Source: SB11 sp037968475
GTDB lineage: Bacteria; Bacteroidota; Bacteroidia; UBA8524
DNA length: 64,000 nt
Assembly (NCBI GenBank): GCA_037968475.1
Contig: JBBKVO010000001.1
Coordinates: 186,001 to 250,000 of the forward strand
Direction of reading: 5' to 3'
The notes below the pieces were generated by a model that saw nothing but the letters and a program-made list of their open reading frames with translations, had not been told where the DNA came from and searched no databases. Numbering within the stretch: position 1 is the stretch's first letter; each line of letters starts with the position of its first letter. The position numbers were made by a program, and so were the translations under genes. Shown one piece after another: positions 1-7,470 of this stretch.

Positions 1-1045
1 TGAACGATTGGAACCAACTGGCAGGCATAGTCCAATTGTAACCGAAAATATTAAAATTACGTGTAGTTTGTTCTTGTGCAAAAAAGGTAAGTGATACACC
101 TGCTTGCTCAAATGCCATCCAGAAGAAGATAACAAAGAACGCAACGACATAAATCACCCATATTCTGTCTTTTTCTATTTTAGTAAGTGTAGGGTCGCTA
201 ACAATTACAGCCGGTAATACTAATGATATTGAAAAGATAAACGAACCAATTAAATCAAAGCCTAATGGAATATAAAAAATAGCAAAAAGACCGATTAAAG
301 AAACGGCAGCAACACCTAAAACCTTAGGACTTAGTTTTGTAGAAGGGGCATTCTCTACTTTTATAATATCAGCCTTTTTAGGAGGCATACCCACTGCTTC
401 ACCTTCAGGAGTAACAATATATTTGTTTTTAAGCCAAATAAAGGTAATAAGGCTTATAACCATACCCACGCCTGCTGCAAAAAAGCCCCATTTAAAAGCT
501 TCGGGTATTATTAAGCCGTCGTCTGCGTATTGTTCGCCCAAACCTCCTGCAATAAGTGGAGCCAATAATGCACCTAAATTAATACCTTGGTAAAATATGG
601 TAAAGGCAGAATCTACACGTCTATCCCCTTCATGGTATAAAGAACCTACCATTGTAGATATATTGGGTTTGAAAAAACCATTACCTAAAATAAGGAATCC
701 CAAACCTGTAAACATTATCATGGTTGAGGTTTCAGTAGATTCGTAAACGGAACCACTTGCAAACAAAAAGAATTGTCCTATTGCCATTAAAGCACCACCG
801 ACTATAATAGATTTTCTATTACCCCAGTAACGATCGGCTATATACCCACCTAAAAGGGGCGTTAAATACACCAAACCTGTAAAGCTACCAAAAACCTTTG
901 AAGCGGTAGCCTTATCAAAAAATAGAGCATTTATCATATACAACGAGAATATGGCGCGCATACCGTAGTAGCTGAAGCGCTCCCACATTTCTGTCATATA
1001 CAATAGGTACAACCCCTTAGGGTGTTTTTCAGATTTAGTACTCAT
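1..1045 (-). CDS. POT-family peptide transporter (5' part, cut by window edge)
   Basis: Proton-coupled oligopeptide transporter of the major facilitator superfamily, in the inner membrane, expected to import di- and tripeptides. The N-terminus reads MSTKSEKHPKGLYLLY, followed by the POT signature around EMWERFSYYGMRA in the first membrane helix (about residues 19-31) and by a GGYIADRYWGNR loop typical of MFS proteins. Several hydrophobic segments follow. About 348 codons are present; the C-terminal part lies outside the window. The start is the ATG whose complement is at 1043-1045. The next gene on the same strand encodes a secreted dipeptidyl peptidase, which would supply the substrate, so the two plausibly act together in peptide use (inference). 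The family is clear; exact substrate is not. Confidence 0.9.
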   Translation of the reverse strand, partial: MSTKSEKHPKGLYLLYMTEMWERFSYYGMRAIFSLYMINALFFDKATASKVFGSFTGLVYLTPLLGGYIADRYWGNRKSIIVGGALMAIGQFFLFASGSVYESTETSTMIMFTGLGFLILGNGFFKPNISTMVGSLYHEGDRRVDSAFTIFYQGINLGALLAPLIAGGLGEQYADDGLIIPEAFKWGFFAAGVGMVISLITFIWLKNKYIVTPEGEAVGMPPKKADIIKVENAPSTKLSPKVLGVAAVSLIGLFAIFYIPLGFDLIGSFIFSISLVLPAVIVSDPTLTKIEKDRIWVIYVVAFFVIFFWMAFEQAGVSLTFFAQEQTTRNFNIFGYNWTMPASWFQSF

Positions 1046-1109
1046 TTATACGTTTTTTTAATATTAATTTTTCGTAAAACTAGTCGTTAAATTATAAAAA
1101 GCAAGCAGC

Positions 1110-3281
1110 TTATAGTTTTTCAAGCCAAAAAGCAGTCATTCGGCTATACAAATGGAAGCGTGTCATGCGACCGCCAATGCTGTGATTTTTATTCGGATAT
1201 ATTTCACTGTCGAATTTTATACCCTTATTTATCATGGCGTTTACCATTTCTACTGTGTTCTGAAAATGTACGTTATCATCAGCCGTACCGTGTATTATAA
1301 GGTAGTTGCCTTTTATTTTTTCCACATGGTTTATAGGCGAGTTATCATCGTAGCCACTAGCGTTTTCTTGTGGACGTTGCATATAACGTTCGGTATAAAT
1401 ATTATCATAATACCTCCAGTTGGTAACGGGGGCAACGGCAACTGCACTTTTAAATACATCAGCACCTTTACTTATACATAACGACGACATATAACCACCG
1501 TAACTCCAACCCCAAATGCCTATACGGCTGGCATCAATATAGCTTTGTTTGCCAAAATACTTGGCGGCCTCTATCTGGTCGATAGTTTCGTATTTGCCCA
1601 ATTCTTTGTAAGTAAGTTTTTTAAACTCTTCGCCGCGTCCGCCTGTACCTCTGTTATCTACACAAGCAATTACGTAGCCTTGTTGTGCAAGGTACTGATA
1701 CCATATATAGTTGCTGCCTCCCCAACGGTTCATTACCTGTTGATTGCCGGGGCCACCATATACAAACATTAGCAGCGGGTATTTTTTATTTGCGTCGAAA
1801 TCAGCAGGGCGAATCATCCAGTAGTTCAACTCAACACCTTCGCTTGTTTTTAAGGTTGAGAATTCAGAACCTCCGAAATTATATTCTTTCATCTTAGCAT
1901 CAAGCTCTTTATTATTGGCTAACTCGCGTACCAGTTTGCCTTTGTTGGTAAATATACTTTGGGTATAACCACCGCCCATAAACGACTCCAAATCCATATA
2001 GTATGTAAATGTTGGATTAAAGGTAATGCTGTGCGTGCCTCCGTTTTTAGTAAGCTGTGTTTTGTTTTTACCTTTTAGGCTAATGCTATACAAATGCCTT
2101 TCGATAGGTGTATTTTCGGTTGAGGTATAGTACAGGGTTTCTTTCTTTTCATCGTAACCTAAAAAGGCATCTACTTCCCAATTGCCTGTTGTTATTTGGT
2201 TAATTTCTTTACCATCAATAGTATATAAATACAAATGGTTGTAGCCGCTTCTTTCGCTAGAGAATATAAAATGTTTACCGTCTTTCAAAAAAGTAAGGTT
2301 ATCGTTTATATCAACATAGTATTTGTTCTCTTCGGTATATATGGTTTTTAGCTGGGCGTTTGCGGCAGCATCAACCAACACAATTTCAAGTTTGTTTTGT
2401 AGGCGGTTTAATCTTTCAAACGAAAGAACATTTGGGTTTTGTGTCCATTTAATGCGGGGTATGTATTGGTCGTTTTCGCTGCCCTCGTTTACATCAAGTA
2501 CTTTAGCGGTTTCAAGGTTGTATATTTTTACATCAACGGTTGAGTTGTCTTCGCCTGCTTTGGGGTATTTAAACACATCTTGTTCAGGATAAAGTGTGCC
2601 GTACATATCCATACTATATTTTTTCACACGGCTTTCATCAAAACGGTAAAAGGCTATCTGTGTGGCGTTAGCATTCCATTCAAAACCACGGCTCATACTA
2701 AACTCTTCTTCGTACACCCAATCAACTGCACCGTTTATTATGGCATCATCTTTACCATCAGTAGTTATTTGTGTGGTTTTGCCGTTTTTATAGTCGGTAT
2801 AGTATAAGTTGTTGCCTTTAACATAGGCTATTTTACTGCCATCGGGAGAGAAGCTGGCGTACATCACTTTTTCAGCCGCTACGGGGTAGGCTTTTTTCTC
2901 TTTCAAATCGTAAACATAGTATTTGCTGCGTGAGCTGTGGCGGTAAATTTGTTCGGTTTCAAGGCTTATCAGCAGTTGATTTTCGTTGGCACTAAACTCG
3001 TAGCCGTAGTAAGGAGCTTTGTTAAAACCCAAACCTAAATCGAAAGGATTAAAAACGGTTTGTGTGGCTTTGCCTGTGGCGTATTCATACTTAACTACCA
3101 ATAAGGTGTCGCCACCTTCGTAGTTATAATAGCTTTTGCCATCGGCAGAAGGCACAAAGCCCGATACATAATTCATTCTGAAAGTATTGTCCAGAAATAT
3201 ATCTTCAAGTGTAATTTTCTTTTGGGCGAAGGCGGTGGTTGCAAAAGCCGTTACAATTAGTAAGGAAAGTATTTTTTTCAT
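1110..3281 (-). CDS. S9B dipeptidyl peptidase IV-type serine protease
   Basis: Secreted prolyl oligopeptidase-family enzyme expected to release N-terminal dipeptides from peptides in the periplasm. The 723-residue protein begins with a signal peptide (MKKILSLLIVTAFATTAFAQ), continues with the DPP IV-type beta-propeller (about residues 30-470) and ends with an alpha/beta hydrolase domain. The nucleophile is Ser593 in GWSYGG; the Asp is in TADDNVH (668/669) and the His is His700 in NKNHSI, so the triad is complete. Length fits the family (about 700-750). A TAnnTTTG-type -7 element is at 3304-3311. The gene sits immediately upstream of a POT peptide transporter on the same strand, supporting a role in peptide catabolism. 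Confidence 0.95.
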   Translation of the reverse strand: MKKILSLLIVTAFATTAFAQKKITLEDIFLDNTFRMNYVSGFVPSADGKSYYNYEGGDTLLVVKYEYATGKATQTVFNPFDLGLGFNKAPYYGYEFSANENQLLISLETEQIYRHSSRSKYYVYDLKEKKAYPVAAEKVMYASFSPDGSKIAYVKGNNLYYTDYKNGKTTQITTDGKDDAIINGAVDWVYEEEFSMSRGFEWNANATQIAFYRFDESRVKKYSMDMYGTLYPEQDVFKYPKAGEDNSTVDVKIYNLETAKVLDVNEGSENDQYIPRIKWTQNPNVLSFERLNRLQNKLEIVLVDAAANAQLKTIYTEENKYYVDINDNLTFLKDGKHFIFSSERSGYNHLYLYTIDGKEINQITTGNWEVDAFLGYDEKKETLYYTSTENTPIERHLYSISLKGKNKTQLTKNGGTHSITFNPTFTYYMDLESFMGGGYTQSIFTNKGKLVRELANNKELDAKMKEYNFGGSEFSTLKTSEGVELNYWMIRPADFDANKKYPLLMFVYGGPGNQQVMNRWGGSNYIWYQYLAQQGYVIACVDNRGTGGRGEEFKKLTYKELGKYETIDQIEAAKYFGKQSYIDASRIGIWGWSYGGYMSSLCISKGADVFKSAVAVAPVTNWRYYDNIYTERYMQRPQENASGYDDNSPINHVEKIKGNYLIIHGTADDNVHFQNTVEMVNAMINKGIKFDSEIYPNKNHSIGGRMTRFHLYSRMTAFWLEKL

Positions 3282-3303
3282 AAAGTGAAGTATGGCAAGT
3301 TTT

Positions 3304-3311
3304 CAAACCTA
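3304..3311 (-). promoter_or_regulatory. -7 promoter element for the dipeptidyl peptidase gene
   Basis: On the minus strand this reads TAGGTTTG, an exact match to the Bacteroidota -7 consensus TAnnTTTG, 22 nt before the ATG at 3281. A clear -33 TTTG at the ideal distance is not seen. Function is inferred from the consensus only. Confidence 0.5.
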
Positions 3312-3432
3312 AAGTTTTTTAACGAAAAATGCAGTGATTTAGATGGAATGTTAGAATTTGAGGATGATAAGCCCCTTTGTCTCTCTCCGAAAGGGATTTT
3401 AACCCTAATAAGAATTATTTGGCAAACGATGC

Positions 3433-3549
3433 GCGTGGGCAGTCATTCCTGCGAAAGCAGGAATCTGCGGGTAGGTGTTTCCCTCGCACATCCCGAAAGC
3501 ATTCGGGACAATCAAGTAGGGAATGACTGGCAGCCGCACTTGGCCTTTG
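3433..3549. repeat. Palindromic intergenic repeat, copy A
   Basis: A left arm (3433-3467) contains the hairpin ATTCCTGCGAAAGCAGGAAT. A right arm (3511-3549) contains GGGAATGACTGG. Both arms are identical to the arms of copy B at 3854-3958. The outer CAGTCATTCC and GGAATGACTG are inverted repeats of each other. The 23-nt spacer at 3468-3490 is in the opposite orientation to that of copy B. Copy A also carries an extra small hairpin, TCCCGAAAGCATTCGGGA, before the right arm. Confidence 0.85.
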
Positions 3550-3651
3550 TAATTTGGGTTTCAATTATTGAGAAACCCAGTTGTTGTTGAATAAATCTCT
3601 AAGAGGTTAAACCACACCCATTTACGCGAAATCTAAAATAGTAGTTGGTTT

Positions 3652-3769
3652 TTAACTCACCCCAGTTTTATAGGAAAGCTGGAACCACATAAAGCGTCCC
3701 TCTCTTACAAAAAAAAGAGAGGGGGAATTATGAACGTCGGTACTAAACGCATTATTTGGGGTGAGTTAA
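3652..3769. repeat. 118-bp element with perfect 13-bp terminal inverted repeats
   Basis: TTAACTCACCCCA at 3652-3664 is the exact reverse complement of TGGGGTGAGTTAA at 3757-3769. The interior contains a second hairpin with CCCTCTCTT and AAGAGAGGG arms at about 3703-3723. No target duplication is evident at the edges. It could be a MITE-like remnant or simply a large stem-loop. Confidence 0.55.
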
Positions 3770-3853
3770 CTAAAAAATTACCCATACGTGTAACAAGGTG
3801 TAGTCTCCCTAAAAGTTATTTTTACCCTAATAAGAATTATTTGCAAACGCTGT

Positions 3854-3958
3854 GCGTGGGCAGTCATTCCTGCGAAAGCAGGAATCTGTGCGAGGGAAAC
3901 ACCCGCCCGCATATTCCCTATCAAGTAGGGAATGACTGGCAGCCGCACTTGGCCTTTG
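3854..3958. repeat. Palindromic intergenic repeat, copy B
   Basis: Second copy of the REP-like palindrome. Arms 3854-3888 and 3920-3958 are identical to those of copy A, but the spacer segment 3887-3909 is inverted relative to copy A (21 of 23 positions match after reverse complementing). It continues directly into the direct-repeat tail (3943-3997) and the inverted-repeat end (4005-4038). Confidence 0.85.
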
Positions 3959-3997
3959 CAATTAGGGTTTTGATGATGAAGAAATTGTTCGTCGTTG
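3943..3997 (+). repeat. Left copy of a 55-nt direct repeat flanking the island
   Basis: This begins CCGCACTTGGCCTTTGCAAT and ends TTCGTCGTTG. It matches 9875-9929 in the same orientation at 54 of 55 positions; the only difference is A versus C before GGGTTTTGATG. The two copies lie about 5.9 kb apart on either side of the accessory genes. Confidence 0.85.
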
Positions 3998-4004
3998 AAG
4001 AAGT

Positions 4005-4038
4005 CCCCTTTAGGGGCGACTATACCCATTTACACGCA
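4005..4038 (+). repeat. Left copy of a 34-nt inverted repeat bounding the island
   Basis: It starts with the near-palindrome CCCCTTTAGGGG and runs on through CGACTATACCCATTTACACG. Its reverse complement matches 9405-9438 at 32 of 34 positions; the two differences are in the central TTTA/TAAA. The genes between the two copies are all accessory. Confidence 0.85.
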
Positions 4039-4078
4039 ATAATGTATAAAGTATTGAATTATAAAGGATAGCGGTTTT

Positions 4079-4234
4079 TTACTCGCTGTCCTTTTTCTTT
4101 TTAGAGCTATTTTTATTAGCGTGTTTAACCGATGCTTTAATAATATCTATAAAGCTGCCTTCTACTTCAATTTTTTCTTCGTAGTTGCCGCGCTTATTTT
4201 TAGGTTTATCGGTTTTGTTATCTTCTTTAGACAT
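4079..4234 (-). CDS. Small basic conserved-looking protein downstream of RadC-like gene
   Basis: A 51-residue, lysine-rich hydrophilic protein starting MSKEDNKTDKP and ending in a basic tail (SSKKKKDSE). The central GNYEEKIEVEGSFIDIIKAS resembles small uncharacterised Bacteroidota proteins of the same pattern. A longer reading frame upstream would overlap the preceding gene, so the ATG at 4234 is preferred; it lies 10 nt after the stop of the RadC-like gene and is probably co-transcribed. No function can be given. It has no membrane segment or signal peptide. Confidence 0.6.
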   Translation of the reverse strand: MSKEDNKTDKPKNKRGNYEEKIEVEGSFIDIIKASVKHANKNSSKKKKDSE

Positions 4235-4244
4235 TATTACAAAG

Positions 4245-4673
4245 TTACACAAGTTTATTACTTGCAAAACTGTAATACTCTTTTTCTGATATTATAAGAT
4301 GGTCTAGCAATTCTATTCCTAACAGCTTGCCGCCTTCCTGCAATCTATGTGTGATATTTATATCTTGTGCACTGGGTATTAACTTACCCGATGGGTGATT
4401 GTGTACTAAGATTACTTTAACTGATTTCTTGTGTACTGCAAGATTGTATACTTCCATAGGGGCTAATATAACTTCGTTTGTTGCTCCTAATGCTACCAGT
4501 TCTATATAAAGTATAATATTAGCTTGATTAAGCCCTACAACCCAAAAGTGTTCGCTTTTACGTGATAGTGAGTTTTCACGCAATAGTATTGATTGCATAA
4601 TCTTATACACTTGCTCACTATTGGCAACCTGTATTTTCTGTTCTTTGGATAGACGGACTTGCATAGATAACAA
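4245..4673 (-). CDS. RadC-like JAB-domain protein
   Basis: A 142-residue protein made almost wholly of the RadC/JAB (MPN+) metalloprotease-like domain. The metal-binding motif is complete: His91 and His93 in HNHPSG and Asp104 in PSAQD. It lacks the N-terminal helix-hairpin-helix region of long RadC proteins and so matches the short form common on mobile and defence islands in Bacteroidota. Despite the name, RadC is not established as a DNA repair enzyme; the molecular role of short forms is unknown. It is divergent from the DUF3800 gene across 53 bp and is followed by a small basic protein gene. Confidence 0.88.
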   Translation of the reverse strand: MLSMQVRLSKEQKIQVANSEQVYKIMQSILLRENSLSRKSEHFWVVGLNQANIILYIELVALGATNEVILAPMEVYNLAVHKKSVKVILVHNHPSGKLIPSAQDINITHRLQEGGKLLGIELLDHLIISEKEYYSFASNKLV

Positions 4674-4726
4674 AAATAGGTATATTGTATTTGATTTATC
4701 TAATTAAGCTATTTCAGGAATTATCT

Positions 4727-5461
4727 ATGCGTTACTTTATGTTTATTGATGAAAGTGGGGAAGCTAATATTAATAATCCTGACCCTCGGTTTAATATATT
4801 TGTCTTGTGCGCAATAGTTTTTAACGAGCACAGTTATAAGCAATTCAACCAAAGATTTATAGAATTGAAAGAAAAGCACTTTGGCAATAGCGATGTTATT
4901 TTTCATTCAGTAGAGATGAGAAAGAAAGCCAATGTATTCAAGATATTTCTTGATAACGATGTATTGAGTAGTTTTTATGATGATATAGGCAATATATTTA
5001 GAAATAGTGATTATACAGTTCTTTCCTGTGTAGTGAACAAAGACAAATACAAAGAACGTTATCCATACAGAAATCACGCATACGAGGATGCTTTAAAGTT
5101 CATTTGCGAAAGGGGAATAAGCTTTATAAAAACTCCACAAAGAGATAATACGCTACACCTATGTTTAGAAAAACGTGGAAAAGGTAAAGACAGGTATTTA
5201 AAAACCCATTATACTCAATTCATAAAATATGGAACACCTTATTATAGCACATGGGATTTTAAATTATGCGATAAAAATCTATATTTTAGAGGCAAAGAGG
5301 AAAACATCAATGGACTACAATTCGCAGACCTTTGCGCATACCCAATTGCGAGAAAACATTTGTCTCCCGAAAACCCTCAGCCAACATTTGATATTTTTGA
5401 AAATAAGATATTCAGGAAATTTGGAAAAGTTATAGGATACGGAATAAAGCATTTCCCTTAA
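4727..5461 (+). CDS. DUF3800 protein (RNase H-fold, putative nuclease)
   Basis: A 245-residue protein of the DUF3800 family. It has the N-terminal FIDESG motif (Asp8, Glu9), the middle region with a Tyr-rich NKDKYKERY segment and an Asp/Glu patch, and the late GLQFADLCAYPIA motif whose Asp completes the family's acidic cluster. The family has an RNase H-like fold and is frequent in phages and defence islands; its biochemical activity is not settled. The ATG at 4727 is chosen because the family starts directly before YFMFIDESG. The gene is divergent from the RadC-like gene and is followed after 133 bp by the beta-family gene in the same direction. Confidence 0.85.
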   Translation: MRYFMFIDESGEANINNPDPRFNIFVLCAIVFNEHSYKQFNQRFIELKEKHFGNSDVIFHSVEMRKKANVFKIFLDNDVLSSFYDDIGNIFRNSDYTVLSCVVNKDKYKERYPYRNHAYEDALKFICERGISFIKTPQRDNTLHLCLEKRGKGKDRYLKTHYTQFIKYGTPYYSTWDFKLCDKNLYFRGKEENINGLQFADLCAYPIARKHLSPENPQPTFDIFENKIFRKFGKVIGYGIKHFP

Positions 5462-5470
5462 AACGGTGAA

Positions 5471-5490
5471 ACCCTAAATAAATTTAGGGT
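5471..5490 (+). terminator. Hairpin after the DUF3800 gene
   Basis: ACCCTAAATAAATTTAGGGT forms an AT-rich stem-loop ten bases after the DUF3800 stop codon. No T-run follows, so it is at best a weak terminator or an RNA-stabilising hairpin. Confidence 0.4.
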
Positions 5491-5594
5491 CTCCCAAGGC
5501 GGGGCATACGCCCAACACATTTATTCAAATATACTATTTAATTGGGAAATAAAGAAATTGAGTACAAAAATCAAATTCTTAAATTAAGAAGAAC

Positions 5595-6659
5595 ATGAAA
5601 AAATACTATCCAATTTTTATTTCAAAGAAAGGAGAGTTAGCTGCCTTTCAACATATTATTCATGATGTTAAAGGTGATATATGCCCTGTTTTTGAAGTAA
5701 TATCAAAATCAATTAACAAAACTTCTAAAGACCGTAAAACAGAAGAAGTTACGACAAAATACAATGAAGCGTTTGAGAAATATTTTATAACTCATTGGTC
5801 TTTCGATGGTAATCAAATAATACTCGACTTTTCTTGTTTTCAAGAAATTGAAACCAATATTTTTCAAATCAATAGGTTTATTAATAGCATAATCGAAAAA
5901 GGTGTTAATGTAGTGCTGGCTATTCAACATGATAGTAATACAATCTATAAAGAATTGGTTAAAAGGTTTATTAAAGAAAAAGGATGCAAGATATGTATTA
6001 GGTTTACTAATCTTGAAAAATATGGGAGCACCCATCCCCGACTCAATGTAGAAGATTATATGACAGAGTATGGGGTTAATGCTACTAAAGTAATTTTACT
6101 TATTGATTTAGGGTTTGTTACTAAAGAGGACTATCAAGAGAAGTCTTCTTTAGCTTATTATGCAATTACTTTTCTACCCCCTTTCAATAATTGGGCTGAC
6201 ATAGTGGTTGCATCTGGTTCGTTTCCTGTTGATTTATCAGTTTTTAAAGACCCAGGAGTTTATTATTTACCACGATACGAATGGCAGGCATGGGGACTAC
6301 TTGTCGAGGAATTTGATTTTGTTAGATATGGTGATTTCGGCACTAAACACCCCGCGTATGATGAAGTTGGTCACTCAGGGACTATTAGTGTTAGATATAC
6401 TATACAGCATGATTTTCTTGTACATAGGGGCAAAAAAACTGGTGACCACAAGGATGGACATGGACAATTTATCAATCATGCGAAAGCTATTGTTGCCTCA
6501 ACCGATTATCTTGGAAAAGACTTTAGTTTTGGAGATGCTTTAATAGAGGAGAAATCTAAACTCCCAATAATAAAGGATGAAACAGCAACAGGAAATCCAA
6601 CTACTTGGTTAACTATTAGTTTTAATCACCATGTTACACTAATTCATTCTCTTCTTTAG
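5595..6659 (+). CDS. Beta-family protein (Pfam Beta_protein type)
   Basis: A 354-residue soluble protein without signal peptide. It begins MKKYYPIFISKKGELAAF, continues ICPVFEVI, and ends with a W-T-SFNHHVTLIH segment; these are the hallmarks by which I recognise the 'beta family protein' group, often found with sce7726-family genes. No catalytic residues are known to me. The gene runs in the direction of the DUF3800 gene and converges on the sce7726-type gene; the two stop-codon regions overlap by 26 bp (6634-6659). The AT-rich composition and island location suggest horizontal transfer. The family assignment is fairly good; the function is unknown, with defence a guess from context. Confidence 0.75.
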   Translation: MKKYYPIFISKKGELAAFQHIIHDVKGDICPVFEVISKSINKTSKDRKTEEVTTKYNEAFEKYFITHWSFDGNQIILDFSCFQEIETNIFQINRFINSIIEKGVNVVLAIQHDSNTIYKELVKRFIKEKGCKICIRFTNLEKYGSTHPRLNVEDYMTEYGVNATKVILLIDLGFVTKEDYQEKSSLAYYAITFLPPFNNWADIVVASGSFPVDLSVFKDPGVYYLPRYEWQAWGLLVEEFDFVRYGDFGTKHPAYDEVGHSGTISVRYTIQHDFLVHRGKKTGDHKDGHGQFINHAKAIVASTDYLGKDFSFGDALIEEKSKLPIIKDETATGNPTTWLTISFNHHVTLIHSLL

Positions 6660-7203
6660 TTTTCCAGTTTGGTCTCTGTTTAAGCTTTTCTCTTACCAGT
6701 TTACTTAATATATCAATCTCCATGTTATCCCTTAATAACTCGCATAAAGTCCAGTTTCTGTATCGCTTTTTGAAGGGAATATCCGTTTGCGATAAAACCT
6801 CAACAAGTTCATCATGCCACAATAATTTAGCAATGAAAAACCCATTCTTTGAATTGTTTTTATAACTTTTTTTGACCGATTTTATTTGACCGTTCACGCA
6901 TAAAGAAATGCCCACCCAATCTGGGATAATGCGTTCTATTTTTTTGAAATACTTTTCTTCTGTAACAATGGTTAAGTAATCAAATACGTTTGTGTATGCT
7001 TCTAACTGGTTTGGTAATCTCTTTAATGTATCACTTGCGCTTTTAATTTCATAGCCATGAAAATGTCCGTTAATTACTGCCATATCAATTCGTGCACCAC
7101 CCACGGGCAAATCAAGTTCTTCAACGACTTTTGAATGCGGGTCTGAAATGTATTTATTAAGGGCTGTTTTCCTTAATATTTGTCGTATTTGCGGGTCTTT
7201 CAT
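6634..7203 (-). CDS. sce7726-family protein, PD-(D/E)XK nuclease-like
   Basis: A 189-residue protein starting MKDPQIRQILRKTAL, the usual start of sce7726-family proteins. An upstream in-frame ATG at 7269 would add 22 residues not typical of the family. The conserved part has acidic residues near 28-29, RIDMA (Asp40) and GYEIKS (Glu52, Lys54), the D-x(11)-ExK spacing expected of a PD-(D/E)XK nuclease fold. It also has the family's KRLPNQLEAY segment, where a partner or DNA contact has been suggested by analogy only. It faces the beta-family gene and the two 3' ends overlap by 26 bp. Nuclease activity is inferred from motif only. Confidence 0.8.
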   Translation of the reverse strand: MKDPQIRQILRKTALNKYISDPHSKVVEELDLPVGGARIDMAVINGHFHGYEIKSASDTLKRLPNQLEAYTNVFDYLTIVTEEKYFKKIERIIPDWVGISLCVNGQIKSVKKSYKNNSKNGFFIAKLLWHDELVEVLSQTDIPFKKRYRNWTLCELLRDNMEIDILSKLVREKLKQRPNWKTKEENELV

Positions 7204-7342
7204 GCTTTTATATTTTTGGTAAAATTGTGCAAATAGGTTACATTTGCACTTTCCAATAGGAAAAAGCATTACTTGTTTTGAAGAATTAATTTAAGGAATT
7301 GCGTCAACAATTCCATTAACAAAATTAGGGATAATTTTTTAT

Positions 7343-7369
7343 AAAGCCACCACATAAGGTGGCTTTTTT
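7343..7369. terminator. Intrinsic terminator between sce7726-type and transposase genes
   Basis: AAAGCCACC and GGTGGCTTT form a 9-bp stem with loop ACATAA, followed by a T-run on the plus strand and, on the minus strand, by a weaker T-rich tract. It lies upstream of both flanking genes, so it most likely stops minus-strand transcription that reads through the transposase from the Panacea pair, or insulates the sce7726-type gene. Confidence 0.65.
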
Positions 7370-7445
7370 ATTTGGATAAATATCTATAACCCCTTTGTAA
7401 TAAATAATTTATATAAATTTATTAGCATTTGTTACACGCAGATGT

Positions 7446-7453
7446 TATCTTTG
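7446..7453 (+). promoter_or_regulatory. -7 promoter element for the transposase
   Basis: TATCTTTG matches TAnnTTTG exactly. A TTTG at 7428-7431 lies 14 nt upstream, shorter than the usual spacing of about 19. The element falls inside the longest possible reading frame, which argues that translation starts downstream at 7471. Confidence 0.5.
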
Positions 7454-7470
7454 TTTCACAATACACTAAA

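Larger units (their letters stand above)
3282..4078. repeat. Repetitive intergenic DNA with two related ~250-bp units
   Basis: This gap contains no credible gene. Two related units run from about 3379 to 3636 and from about 3800 to 4040. Both carry CCCTAATAAGAATTATT, then a palindromic core, then a tail containing CCCATTTAC. Between them lies a short inverted-repeat element (3652-3769). Short ORFs through the units are a by-product of the repeat and resemble no protein family. Related pieces recur at 9405-9438 and 9875-9929, at the far side of the accessory gene block. Confidence 0.8.

Noticed and set aside
3285..4071. Open reading frames of about 80-113 codons in the 3.3-4.1 kb gap, on both strands
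   Set aside because: They run through palindromic repeat DNA, show similar sequence in both units because of the repeat, and resemble no protein family.
7203..7269. Start of the sce7726-type gene at 7269
   Set aside because: The extra 22 residues (MLFPIGKCKC...) do not fit the family, which begins MKDPQIR; the downstream ATG was taken.
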